This document shows positions 1-8,707 of a stretch of 64,000 bases of DNA, one piece after another (position 1 is the first letter of the stretch; the number at the start of each line of letters is the position of its first letter). Position numbers and translations under genes: made by a program. Origin of the DNA: an uncultured Lachnospiraceae bacterium (GTDB lineage Bacteria; Bacillota; Clostridia; Lachnospirales; Lachnospiraceae); contig CANRPO010000012.1 in the NCBI GenBank assembly GCA_947632515.1, positions 28,088 to 92,087 on the forward strand, in the 5' to 3' direction. The notes under the pieces were generated by a model that worked only from the letters and a program-made list of their open reading frames with translations, searched no databases and was not told the origin of the DNA.

Positions 1-1901
1 ATCTTGACGCCCTGAAAGGGGATTATATCTGCGTCTCCAACGTCCACACGACGGTGATGGCATATCGGGACAAAGAATACCGCAAGATACAGAACAGCGC
101 CGCGATGGCTCTCCCTGACGGGCAGCCGCTGTCCATCGTAAGCCGCAGGAGAGGCTACGCGCAGGCACAGCGCGTGCCGGGGCCGGATCTGATGCCGGCG
201 ATCTTAGATTTGTCGCAGGAGCGTGGATATACCCATTATTTTTACGGCAGTACAGAACACACGCTGACACGGCTTCGGGAGGAGCTGTTGAAGAGATATC
301 CCAAACTGCAGATCGCCGGCATGTATGCGCCGCCTTTTCGGGAACTGACGGTGGAAGAGGACGAGGAGGCGGTGCGCAGGATCAATGAGAGCGGCGCGGA
401 TTTCGTCTGGGTGGCGCTGGGTGCGCCGAAACAGGAGAGGTGGATGTACGGGCATAGGAACCGGGTGAACGGTCTGATGCTCGGCGTGGGCGCGGCCTTT
501 GACTTTATCGCGGGTACGGTAAAACGTGCGCCCATGTGGATGCAGAAACTGTGCATGGAGTGGGTGTTTCGCATTATGCAGGACCCGAGGAGAATGCTCC
601 CCCGCTATCTGAGTACGAACTTCGCGTTCCTGTATTATGTGCACAGGGAAAACAGGGCGCTGCGGGAGAAGAAAGGCCGCGAAAGCAGCATCGGCCGGGG
701 CGCAGATGCGCAGCGAAATCCTGTGGGCAGCAGCGACCGCCTGCGCATCGCCATGATCGGCCATAAGAGAATACCGTCAAGAGAGGGCGGGATCGAGATC
801 GTGGTGGAGGAGCTTGCCGTGCGCATGGCGGCGCTGGGGCACCGCGTGGACGTCTACAATCGGTACGGGCACCATGTGTCCGGCAAAAAGTACGATCAGG
901 AGTACGGCTGGAAAGGCAGGAAGTATTACAAAGGCGTCAGAGTTTACATCGTCCCGACTTTTCACGCCAGCAGCCTGAACGCTATCGTCTATAGCTTTTT
1001 TGCGACCATCAGGGCGCTGTTGGGCAGATATGACGTGCTGCATTATCACGCGGAAGGACCGTGCGCGATGCTCTGGCTGCCGAGGCTTTTTCACAGGAAG
1101 ATCGTGGTCACGATCCACGGCCTGGACTGGCAGCGCGCCAAGTGGGGCAATTTTGCATCCTTTGTCATCAGGTTCGGCGAGAAGATGGCGGCCAGGTATG
1201 CCGACGAAGTGATCGTGTTGTCAGAGAATGTGAGGCAATATTTTGCGGATACTTACCACAGGCAGGTCACTTATATTCCGAACGGCATCACCAGACCGCG
1301 CCTGCGGGAGCCCGAGCTGATCGCGGAAAAGTACGGGCTTACAAAGGACGGTTACTTTCTGTTTTTGGGCAGGATCGTGCCGGAAAAAGGACTGCACTAT
1401 CTGATCGAGGCGTTTGCGGAGACGGACACGGACAAGAAACTGGTGATCGCAGGCGGGAACAGTCAGGCGGTGGAGTATATGGAACGGATCCACTACATGG
1501 CGAAACAGGATCGCCGAGTCGTCATGACGGACTTTGTGCAGGGGCAGCTCCTCGAAGAGCTGTATTCCAACGCCTATGCCTTTGTGCTGCCAAGTGACGT
1601 GGAAGGGATGGCGCTTAGCCTGTTGGAGGCCATGAGCTACGGAAATTGCTGCCTTGTGAGCGACATCTGCGAGAATACGGAAGTGGTGGAGGACAAAGCG
1701 CTGGTCTTTCACAAGAGCAATGTGGCGGATCTGCGGGAGAAACTGACATACATGCTGGAGCATCCCGAGATCGTTCATGCGCGGGCGGCTGAGAGCGCGG
1801 ATTTCATCTGCGGCAAGTACAACTGGGACGATGTTGTGGACGAGACGGTTAGGCTGTATCACAGATGCCGGGAGAACAGAAAACCCAAAATTCAGAATTG
1901 A
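1..1901 (+). CDS. WecG/TagA/CpsF (GT26) glycosyltransferase fused to a GT4 glycosyltransferase; 5' end outside window
   Basis: The frame is open from base 3, and residues before the first possible start (GTG at 54) already match the family, so the gene begins left of the window. Counting from that GTG, the first ~200 residues are a WecG/TagA/CpsF domain: LPDGQPL near residue 20, LGAPKQERWM near 120, GVGAAFDF near 145. This family adds ManNAc-type sugars or glucose to a lipid-linked first sugar at the inner membrane face. After an Arg/Gly-rich linker (~205-230) a complete GT4 enzyme follows: a DUF1972-like acceptor half starting IAMIGHKRIPSREGGIE, then a donor half with the EGMALSLLEAM signature. 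The fusion would let one polypeptide add two consecutive sugars. WecB (15933-17057) could supply UDP-ManNAc. Family assignment is firm; the sugars are inferred. Confidence 0.88.
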   Translation, partial: LDALKGDYICVSNVHTTVMAYRDKEYRKIQNSAAMALPDGQPLSIVSRRRGYAQAQRVPGPDLMPAILDLSQERGYTHYFYGSTEHTLTRLREELLKRYPKLQIAGMYAPPFRELTVEEDEEAVRRINESGADFVWVALGAPKQERWMYGHRNRVNGLMLGVGAAFDFIAGTVKRAPMWMQKLCMEWVFRIMQDPRRMLPRYLSTNFAFLYYVHRENRALREKKGRESSIGRGADAQRNPVGSSDRLRIAMIGHKRIPSREGGIEIVVEELAVRMAALGHRVDVYNRYGHHVSGKKYDQEYGWKGRKYYKGVRVYIVPTFHASSLNAIVYSFFATIRALLGRYDVLHYHAEGPCAMLWLPRLFHRKIVVTIHGLDWQRAKWGNFASFVIRFGEKMAARYADEVIVLSENVRQYFADTYHRQVTYIPNGITRPRLREPELIAEKYGLTKDGYFLFLGRIVPEKGLHYLIEAFAETDTDKKLVIAGGNSQAVEYMERIHYMAKQDRRVVMTDFVQGQLLEELYSNAYAFVLPSDVEGMALSLLEAMSYGNCCLVSDICENTEVVEDKALVFHKSNVADLREKLTYMLEHPEIVHARAAESADFICGKYNWDDVVDETVRLYHRCRENRKPKIQN

Positions 1902-1937
1902 TTTTATGAGACAGATATTTCATGTAGGAGTATGGCA

Positions 1938-3173
1938 ATGAAGATTCTCATGGTGAATAAATTTCTGCACCCCAACGGCGGTTCGGAGACCTATATTTTT
2001 AAGTTGGGAGAACAGTTGGAGAAAAGGGGACACGAAGTGCAGTATTTTGGCATGGAGCACGAGGGGCGGGTCGTGGGGAACCGTGTGGAAAGCTACACGG
2101 CAGATATGGATTTTCACGGCGGCGGGCTGAAAAAACTGCTCTATCCGTTTCGGATCATCTACTCGTCAGAGGCGAAAAGGAAGATAGGACTGGTGTTGGA
2201 AGATTTTGCGCCGGATGTGGTGCATCTGAACAATATCAATTTCCAGCTCACGCCGTCCGTCATCTACGCTGTCCGCGCCTATGAGAAAAAGCGCGGCAGG
2301 CGTGTGAAGATCGTGTACACCGCCCACGATTACCAGTGGGTGTGTCCCAACCACATGATGCGGATCCCATCGACGGGTGAGGTTTGCTTTGCCTGTCGGG
2401 GTGGAAATTACAGGCAGTGCGCCGAAAACCGCTGTATTCACGATTCGCGCGCAAAGAGCCTTCTCGGCTCCATCGAGGCGGGCTATTACGCCAAACGAAA
2501 GACCTACGGCATGGTGGACGTGATCGTGTGTCCCAGTGAATTTATGAAAAAGCAGCTTGACACAGACCCTCTGCTCGCTGACAGGACGGTGATGCTGCAC
2601 AATTTTATCGAGGCGGATGGAGGAATGCAGGGCGGCGTGACATTGCATAAGGCGGCAGATGGCGGAAAAGCTGCAGATGACTATGTCCTGTATTTCGGCC
2701 GTTTTTCGGAGGAGAAAGGCACGAAGACCTTATTGGAGGCGTGTCGGGCACTGCCTGATATTCCCTTTGTCTTTGCCGGGAAAGGTCCGCTGGAGGAGAT
2801 GGTCGGTCAGGCGGCAAATGTGGAAAACCGTGGTTTCGTGACGGGAGAGGAGCTGCATAGCCTGATCGCCGGCGCACGGTTCAGCGTGTATCCTTCCGAG
2901 TGGTATGAGAATTGTCCCTTCTCCGTGATGGAGTCCCAGATGTACGGCACCCCTGTGCTTGTCTCCGATCTGGGCGGAGCGCCCGAGCTTGTGCAGGCCG
3001 GCAAGACAGGAGAACTGTTTCGCGGCGGTGACGTACAGGAACTGACAGAGCACATCCGCGCCCTCTGGAACGATCCCGCACTGTGCCGCAGATACAGCGA
3101 GAACTGCCGCCATATAAATTTTGACACAGTGGAAGAATATTGTGATAAAATAGTGAGGAAAGTGTATACATAG
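1938..3173 (+). CDS. GT4 family glycosyltransferase
   Basis: 411-residue GT-B enzyme. The N-terminal half begins MKILMVNKFLHPNGGSETY, the usual GT4 opening with a Gly-Gly loop. The donor half carries YFGRFSEEKGTKTLLEA and the E-x7-E type signature WYENCPFSVMESQ. A Cys-rich insert near residues 145-165 (CFACRGGNYRQCAENRC) follows HDYQWVCPN, an arrangement seen in a GT4 subgroup and possibly a metal site. The ATG at 1938 is chosen over the in-frame ATG at 1932 because GGAG (1927-1930) then sits 7 bases upstream instead of 1. It probably acts in the cytoplasm on a lipid-linked acceptor; donor unknown. Its stop codon lies inside the left arm of the inverted repeat at 3160-3204. Confidence 0.9.
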   Translation: MKILMVNKFLHPNGGSETYIFKLGEQLEKRGHEVQYFGMEHEGRVVGNRVESYTADMDFHGGGLKKLLYPFRIIYSSEAKRKIGLVLEDFAPDVVHLNNINFQLTPSVIYAVRAYEKKRGRRVKIVYTAHDYQWVCPNHMMRIPSTGEVCFACRGGNYRQCAENRCIHDSRAKSLLGSIEAGYYAKRKTYGMVDVIVCPSEFMKKQLDTDPLLADRTVMLHNFIEADGGMQGGVTLHKAADGGKAADDYVLYFGRFSEEKGTKTLLEACRALPDIPFVFAGKGPLEEMVGQAANVENRGFVTGEELHSLIAGARFSVYPSEWYENCPFSVMESQMYGTPVLVSDLGGAPELVQAGKTGELFRGGDVQELTEHIRALWNDPALCRRYSENCRHINFDTVEEYCDKIVRKVYT

Positions 3174-3204
3174 ATCATGCTTGCATGCATTTATGTATAC
3201 ACTT
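3160..3204. promoter_or_regulatory. Perfect 13-bp inverted repeat with two TGTATACA palindromes, possible operator
   Basis: Left arm 3160-3172 and right arm 3192-3204 are exact reverse complements separated by 19 bases. Each arm contains the self-complementary octamer TGTATACA (3163-3170 and 3194-3201), whose starts are 31 bp apart, about three helical turns. The right arm overlaps a possible -35 hexamer TTGACG (3203-3208), with a weak GATATT -10 (3226-3231) 17 bp further on. No T-run follows, so this is not a typical terminator. A dimeric repressor or activator site in front of the radical SAM gene is the simplest reading, but the regulator is unknown. Confidence 0.5.
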
Positions 3205-3278
3205 GACGACGCAGCCGACAGTTATGATATTTACGCAATCAATTTAAACCAATAATGCTATCAGAGAGGAGCATTCCC

Positions 3279-4277
3279 ATGTCCAGACGAACCCTGTACG
3301 GGACGGTCATCGTGACTTACCGGTGCAACGCCCGCTGCAATATGTGCGACTGTTTCAAGGATCCCACCAGACCCGAGGAAGAGATCACTCTGGAGGAGAT
3401 CAGGAAACTGCCGGAGATGGCTTTCACCAATATTACCGGAGGGGAGCCTTTTATCAGACAGGATATTCCCGACATCGTGCGCGAACTGTACAAAAAATCC
3501 GATCGCATCGTCATCTCCACCAACGGTTACTTCACAGACAGGATCATCGCGCTGTGCAGAGAATTTCCCAAGGTGGGCATCCGTATCAGCATTGAGGGAC
3601 TGCAGGAGACCAACGACGCGATCAGAGGGATCCCGGACGGCTTTAACAGAGGGTACAAGACTTTGAAGACTCTGGTGGAGATGGAGCATCCCGACGTGGG
3701 TTTCGGCATGACGGTGCAGGATATGAACTGTGAGGATCTGGTGCCGCTCTACAACATTGCCAACGACATGGGAATGGAATTTGCCACGGCGACTCTGCAC
3801 AATTCCTTTTATTTCAGAAAGACGGACAATAAGATCGACGACAAGTACAAGGTGGCGCAGAATTTCGAGAAACTGATCAATGAACTTCTGAAGAGCAAGT
3901 CGCCCAAGAAATGGTTCCGCGCCTATTTCAACCATGGGCTGATCAACTATATCTACGGCAACAAACGGCTTTTGCCCTGTGATATGTCTAAGAACGCGTT
4001 TTTTATCGATCCGTTCTGCGACGTCATTCCCTGTAACGGTATGGAGAAGAAAGCCGTCATGGGAAATCTGCGCGAGTCGAGCTGGGACGAGCTGTGGAAC
4101 TCCAAGCAGGCGCAGGAAGTCAGGGAGTGTACAAAAAATTGCGACAGAAACTGCTGGATGATCGGGAGCGCCTCGCCCGCTATGCACAAATATATCTGGA
4201 TCCCCGGCTGGTGGGTGATCAGGCATAAATTTTTGAAGGGCGGCAGATACAGTCTCAAGGAGAACAAATTTATATGA
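3279..4277 (+). CDS. Radical SAM protein with SPASM/twitch-like C-terminus
   Basis: 332 residues. The radical SAM cluster motif CNARCNMC gives Cys16, Cys20 and Cys23 for a 4Fe-4S cluster that cleaves S-adenosylmethionine; ITGGEPFIR is the SAM-contacting GGE motif. The C-terminal third is Cys-rich (CDMS, FCDVIPCNGM, ECTKNCDRNCW), as in SPASM/twitch auxiliary-cluster domains. The start at 3279 is preferred to the in-frame ATG at 3255 because the Shine-Dalgarno AGAGAGGA lies between them. It overlaps the next GT4 gene by 4 bases (ATGA), so the two are probably co-translated. The substrate is not evident; a sugar or lipid-linked glycan is suggested only by context. Confidence 0.85.
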   Translation: MSRRTLYGTVIVTYRCNARCNMCDCFKDPTRPEEEITLEEIRKLPEMAFTNITGGEPFIRQDIPDIVRELYKKSDRIVISTNGYFTDRIIALCREFPKVGIRISIEGLQETNDAIRGIPDGFNRGYKTLKTLVEMEHPDVGFGMTVQDMNCEDLVPLYNIANDMGMEFATATLHNSFYFRKTDNKIDDKYKVAQNFEKLINELLKSKSPKKWFRAYFNHGLINYIYGNKRLLPCDMSKNAFFIDPFCDVIPCNGMEKKAVMGNLRESSWDELWNSKQAQEVRECTKNCDRNCWMIGSASPAMHKYIWIPGWWVIRHKFLKGGRYSLKENKFI

Positions 4278-5422
4278 AATTCCTGTATGTAGCTCCGCGC
4301 TATCATACCAATCAGGCAGATATTATGAAAGGGCTGAGAGAGCACGGCCATGAGGTGTGTTTTATCAGCCATTATGCGGCGATCATTGAGGATTACACTT
4401 ATGTGAGGCCCATCGTGCTGGGATATTCTCTGCTGTATCGGCTGATCGATTACCTCTATGTCAACGTGATCCGCAGGAAGGACCCGACGGCCATCGTATT
4501 CAAGATCCGGCACGGTTTTCCGCCGATAGGAAAGCTGCGAAGGACCATATGCGGTTACCAGCCTGACATCGTGATCCTGCGGGAGCGCTCCGTGTACTCC
4601 ATGGCGGCGTATCTGATCTGCAGGAGCAAAGGGTATCCCTGTATTCTTTACAACCAGAATCCGATGTGGTCGGAGCAGACCAAGACGGATCCGGCGCATC
4701 GGATCGTGGCGAAAATGTCTCCCAAGCTGCGGATGACTCCCGTCATGGGCGCACAGCGGGCGGGGACGTCGATCAAGGAGAACGATTACTTTGTCCCCTT
4801 TGTGATGGAGCCGCGGCGGAGGTCTGCGGAGAGGACTTATTTCGCGGATGACACGGTGCATATCCTGTGCATTGGGAAATACGAGAGCAGAAAACATCAT
4901 ATCATGCTCCTGCAGACGGCGGAGCAGCTTAGAAAACGATATAAGATCCATGTGACGCTGGTGGGGGAGGCTACGACCCGCTTTCAGAAGGAATACTGCG
5001 AACAGGTCAAAGCCTATGTGGAAGATCATGGCTTGCAGGATATTGCCGAAGTGAAGACCAACGTTGCGCGCGGAGAGATGGAACGGGAATATCTGGCAGC
5101 CGACGTCTATGTGATCCCGAGTACGCTGGAGATGGCGTCCGTCTCCCAGATGGAGGCCATGAGTTACGCTCTGCCCGTGATCTGCAGTGATACGAACGGC
5201 ACTGCGTGCTATGTGGAGGACGGTGTGACAGGCTATCTGTTTCGGGACTGCGAGCAGGCGGATCTTCTTAAGAAACTGGACAGGCTGCTGTCCGACCGGG
5301 AGAGGATCGTGGAGATGGGGGACGCAGGCTGTCGGGCGCTGACGGAAAAATATAATTTTGCACGCTATTTTGATACGGTCATGCAAATGAAGGAAAGAAT
5401 AGAAAGGGAAAATCTTTATTAA
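4274..5422 (+). CDS. GT4-like glycosyltransferase
   Basis: 382 residues. It opens MKFLYVAPRYHTNQADIMKGL, a GT-B acceptor domain. The donor domain has CIGKYESRKHHIMLLQTAEQL and the E-x7-E like signature IPSTLEMASVSQMEAMSYALPVI. The N-terminal half is less typical than in other GT4 proteins here. ATGA overlap with the radical SAM gene implies translational coupling. No signal peptide, so probably cytoplasmic. Acceptor and donor are unknown. Confidence 0.82.
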   Translation: MKFLYVAPRYHTNQADIMKGLREHGHEVCFISHYAAIIEDYTYVRPIVLGYSLLYRLIDYLYVNVIRRKDPTAIVFKIRHGFPPIGKLRRTICGYQPDIVILRERSVYSMAAYLICRSKGYPCILYNQNPMWSEQTKTDPAHRIVAKMSPKLRMTPVMGAQRAGTSIKENDYFVPFVMEPRRRSAERTYFADDTVHILCIGKYESRKHHIMLLQTAEQLRKRYKIHVTLVGEATTRFQKEYCEQVKAYVEDHGLQDIAEVKTNVARGEMEREYLAADVYVIPSTLEMASVSQMEAMSYALPVICSDTNGTACYVEDGVTGYLFRDCEQADLLKKLDRLLSDRERIVEMGDAGCRALTEKYNFARYFDTVMQMKERIERENLY

Positions 5423-5449
5423 GATCGCCCGAAGGGCTGACTGACAAAA

Positions 5450-6316
5450 ATGAAACGTAAGCTGAAAGACATGCTTGCCGCATTCGTCTATTTCCTGTAC
5501 GAAAAAGGCATACTGCACAACCGCATACGGGTTCATTCCATCGACGAGACGATCGACGAACTGCTGCGCACCGAGAAGAGTATGGTGCGTTTCGGGGACG
5601 GCGAGATCGTGATGATCAAGGGCGTCGATCTGATGCTGCAGAAAGCGTCGCCTGAGATCGGGGAAGGGCTGGCCGGGATCCTGGCTTATCCCTATGATGA
5701 TCTGATCGTGACGATCCCGGACATTTTTGACACGCTCGCCGACCACCATGCGGCAAGCAGGCGATTCTGGAGGGATCATCTGCTTTTCTGCCGCAGGACC
5801 TATGAGAAATATTGTAATCCGGACAGGATATACTACTCGACTTTCGTGTCCCGCTGTTATTATTTTGCACAGGACCGCAGCCGCTGTGACGGCTGGTTTG
5901 CAAAAATAAGAAAAATATGGGAGAATAGAGACATTGTTATTGTGGAAGGCGCAAAGACCCACAACGGCGTGGGCAACGATCTTTTTGACAGCGCGGCAGG
6001 CATTGAGAGGATCATCTGTCCGCCGAAGGATGCCTATGGCGCGCTCCCGGCGATTCTTGCGGAATGTCTGCATTACGGCAGGGACAGGCTGTTCCTTCTG
6101 TCCGTCGGCGTGGCGGCGAAATTCCTTGCGCTGGAACTGTTTCAGAAAGGCTATCGGGCGCTTGACATCGGCAATCTGGATATGGAGTACGAGTGGTACG
6201 TGCGGGGAGCGTCCGGCAAGATACCGCTTGCAAAGCATGAGGTCATCGGGGAGGAGGCCAACCGCGAGGCGGGCTATCACGAGTATTTAGAGCAGATTAA
6301 GGTGTGGTTGAACTGA
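5450..6316 (+). CDS. GT-D fold glycosyltransferase (DUF1792-like)
   Basis: 288 residues. MVRFGDGEIVMIKG near residues 44-57 carries the DGE (D-x-E) motif of the DUF1792/GT-D family, first defined in streptococcal glycan synthesis, where it binds the sugar nucleotide with a metal. Later conserved-looking blocks are IVEGAKTHNGVGNDLF and LLSVGVAAKFLALELF. Soluble, no signal peptide. It lies in a run of transferase genes with short gaps and probably extends the same oligosaccharide. Known members transfer glucose; specificity here is unproven. Confidence 0.85.
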   Translation: MKRKLKDMLAAFVYFLYEKGILHNRIRVHSIDETIDELLRTEKSMVRFGDGEIVMIKGVDLMLQKASPEIGEGLAGILAYPYDDLIVTIPDIFDTLADHHAASRRFWRDHLLFCRRTYEKYCNPDRIYYSTFVSRCYYFAQDRSRCDGWFAKIRKIWENRDIVIVEGAKTHNGVGNDLFDSAAGIERIICPPKDAYGALPAILAECLHYGRDRLFLLSVGVAAKFLALELFQKGYRALDIGNLDMEYEWYVRGASGKIPLAKHEVIGEEANREAGYHEYLEQIKVWLN

Positions 6317-6334
6317 GGCAATGAGGGTTAGATC

Positions 6335-6910
6335 ATGATAGACAGCAAACAGAAGTACAAACTGTATCTGGAGCAGGACAAGCTGGCCCTTGGCAGAAAG
6401 CGGGACAAACGCCCGAAACTGTTCGGGGATGAGATCTGGAAATTCGAGATACTGCTGCGGAAGGTGGAGTACGATATTAACTGCAGATGCGGACTGTCCG
6501 CATTGCTTGTGGGAAAATATCATAAATTCAGGTTCCACCGTCTGAGCGTCAGGCTGGGCTTTACCATCCCTCCGAATGTCTTTGGCGAAGGGTTGGCGAT
6601 CCCGCATTACGGACTGATCGTTGTGCACGGCGCGGCGAAGGTCGGGAAAAACTGCAGACTGCAGGAGGGTGTGACGATCGGGGCGACCAATGGGAGTCAT
6701 GAGGCGGCTGTCATCGGTGATAACTGTTATTTCGGCAGCGGCGCCAAGGTGATCGGCGCGGTCAGGATCGCGGACGACGTGGCGGTCGGCGCGGGAGCTG
6801 TAGTCACCAGGGATATTACCGAGGCCGGTACCACATGGGCCGGTGTGCCCGCGAGGAAGATCAGCGGCAAAGACTCGCATGATAATCTGTGCAGCGCGCT
6901 TTTTGGTTGA
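6335..6910 (+). CDS. Serine acetyltransferase-like left-handed beta-helix acetyltransferase
   Basis: 191 residues. The C-terminal ~90 residues show hexapeptide repeats typical of left-handed beta-helix acyltransferases (IPPNVFGEGLAIPHYG, VGKNCRLQEGVTIGA, IGDNCYFGSGAKVIG, ADDVAVGAGAVVTRDI), ending in the common WAGVPARKISG tail. The His in IPHYG matches the usual catalytic position. Shape resembles CysE/WbbJ-type enzymes, but the N-terminal extension differs from CysE and the position among glycosyltransferases favours acetylation of a sugar over serine. Acetyl-CoA is the expected donor. Confidence 0.85.
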   Translation: MIDSKQKYKLYLEQDKLALGRKRDKRPKLFGDEIWKFEILLRKVEYDINCRCGLSALLVGKYHKFRFHRLSVRLGFTIPPNVFGEGLAIPHYGLIVVHGAAKVGKNCRLQEGVTIGATNGSHEAAVIGDNCYFGSGAKVIGAVRIADDVAVGAGAVVTRDITEAGTTWAGVPARKISGKDSHDNLCSALFG

Positions 6911-6925
6911 GGAGCATACGGATCT

Positions 6926-8707
6926 ATGAGCAAACCGGGTAAGAACACAAGGGTGGGGATGTTCACCAAGTTAGGGTACATTTTTGATAAGAAGGATAAA
7001 TGGAAAATTGGCATGCTGCTTGTGGCGGTGGTGATCGGGAGCTTTCTGGAGCTTCTGGGCGTCACGATCTTCATGCCCTTTATCGAGATCATCCGGGATC
7101 CGGCGACGATCCACCGCACGTGGTATCTGCGGAAGATCTACGAACTGTTGCACCTTACGTCAGACAGGAGTTTTATGGTAGCCCTGTCCTTGGGGATCAT
7201 TGCCATTTATCTTGTCAAGAATATTTATCTGGTGATCGAGAAGAGCTATATTTACCGTTTTTCCTACAATATGCAGATGAAACTGTCCACGAGGCTGCTC
7301 TCCACCTACATGAAAGAGCCCTACACCTTTCATCTGAATAAGAATATCGCCACATTGCAGCGCAGTCTCCAGGAGGACACTTCCAAATTCATGCAGGTCA
7401 TCCTGTATTCGCTGGAGCTGGTGGCGGAGCTGGCGGTGTGCTTTGTGATCGGCGTATATCTTCTGTTTGTCAGCAAGTCCATCACCATCATTGTCCTGGG
7501 GCTGATGGTCGTATGCGTCGGTTCGTTTCTGATGTTCACGAAGAAGTACAGCCGCAGGCTGGGGCAGGACAATCAGGAATATCAGGGAAAGATCTTTCAG
7601 TGGATGAATCAGGCCTTGGGCGGCATCAAGGAGATCAAAATACTGGAGAGGGAATCCTTTTTTACGGAGGAATACCGCAGATACTATGTCAAGTTTGCCG
7701 GCGGGCTGCGCATAGCGAGGACCATCTCTATCATACCGAAATATGTGGTGGAGGCGGTGGCGATCACGGGACTTCTGGTGGCGGTCATTGTCAAACTGCT
7801 CTTCGGCGAGGCGGACATGACTTACTATGTCACACAGTTAGGTGTGTTTGCCGTCGCGGCTTTCCGTCTGATGCCCAGCGTCGGCAGGATCAACGAGCAT
7901 GCCACCAACACCCTGTACGCGCTCCCTTCCGTGGATCTGGTCTATCACGATCTGAGGGAGATCGAAGAGTATATTGAGAAACGGGACAGCGAAGTGCGGG
8001 AAGACTGGAATCTTCGGGAGAGTATAGAAGTCAGGGATGTGACCTACCGCTATCCGGATACGGAGGAGCCTGTCATCAGGCATGCGAACCTTTCCATACA
8101 AAAAGGAAAGACGGTGGCATTCATAGGCGCCTCAGGAGCCGGGAAGACGACGATGGCGGATATTATTCTCGGGCTGTTGACGCCGCAGGAAGGCGTGGTC
8201 ATGGCCGACGGCATCAATGTGCATGAAAAGCCCAGAACCTTCCACGCGCAGGTGGGCTATATCCCTCAGGTGATCTATCTGTCCGACGACACGATCCGCA
8301 ACAATATCGCCTTTGGCGTCAAGAAGTCTGAGATCGACGAGAATGCGGTACTGCAGGCGATGGAGAAGGCGCAGCTTGCAGAGTTTGTGCACAGTCTGCC
8401 CTATGGGTTGGACACCATCGTCGGAGACCGGGGCGTGAGGCTGTCGGGAGGACAGAGGCAGCGCATCGGTATCGCCAGAGCGCTCTACCACGACCCGGAG
8501 ATCCTAGTGCTGGATGAGGCGACCTCGGCGTTGGATAATGACACGGAGACCGCGGTCATGGAGGCGATTGAAAATCTGCAGGGCGTGAAGACAATGATCA
8601 TCATTGCGCACAGATTGACGACGATACGCAGCGTAGACGAGATCTATGAGGTCGGAGACGGGAATGTGACGAGAAAAAGTAAGGCTGAGGTGTTTGGAGA
8701 TGAATAA
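6926..8707 (+). CDS. ABC exporter, fused membrane and ATPase domains (MsbA/PglK-like flippase 1)
   Basis: 593 residues. An N-terminal six-helix ABC exporter domain (to ~330) is followed by an ATPase domain with Walker A GASGAGKTT near 403, signature LSGGQRQRIGIARAL near 505, Walker B ILVLDEATSALD near 527, and the H-loop IIAHRLTTI. Half-transporters of this type work as homodimers; in glycan loci they flip lipid-linked oligosaccharides, as PglK does. No Wzx-type flippase is seen in this window, so this is a candidate export route. The 3' end overlaps the next gene by 8 bases. Two related transporters occur at 22607 and 41853. Confidence 0.92.
   Translation: MSKPGKNTRVGMFTKLGYIFDKKDKWKIGMLLVAVVIGSFLELLGVTIFMPFIEIIRDPATIHRTWYLRKIYELLHLTSDRSFMVALSLGIIAIYLVKNIYLVIEKSYIYRFSYNMQMKLSTRLLSTYMKEPYTFHLNKNIATLQRSLQEDTSKFMQVILYSLELVAELAVCFVIGVYLLFVSKSITIIVLGLMVVCVGSFLMFTKKYSRRLGQDNQEYQGKIFQWMNQALGGIKEIKILERESFFTEEYRRYYVKFAGGLRIARTISIIPKYVVEAVAITGLLVAVIVKLLFGEADMTYYVTQLGVFAVAAFRLMPSVGRINEHATNTLYALPSVDLVYHDLREIEEYIEKRDSEVREDWNLRESIEVRDVTYRYPDTEEPVIRHANLSIQKGKTVAFIGASGAGKTTMADIILGLLTPQEGVVMADGINVHEKPRTFHAQVGYIPQVIYLSDDTIRNNIAFGVKKSEIDENAVLQAMEKAQLAEFVHSLPYGLDTIVGDRGVRLSGGQRQRIGIARALYHDPEILVLDEATSALDNDTETAVMEAIENLQGVKTMIIIAHRLTTIRSVDEIYEVGDGNVTRKSKAEVFGDE

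Noticed and set aside
5427..5437. Short GCCC-GAA-GGGC hairpin before the GT-D gene
   Set aside because: Only four base pairs and no T-run; overlaps the likely ribosome binding region and gives no clear signal.
3953..6280. A 775-codon open frame on the minus strand
   Set aside because: Antisense to the radical SAM, GT4 and GT-D genes; no ribosome binding site, no recognisable motif, composition of a shadow frame.
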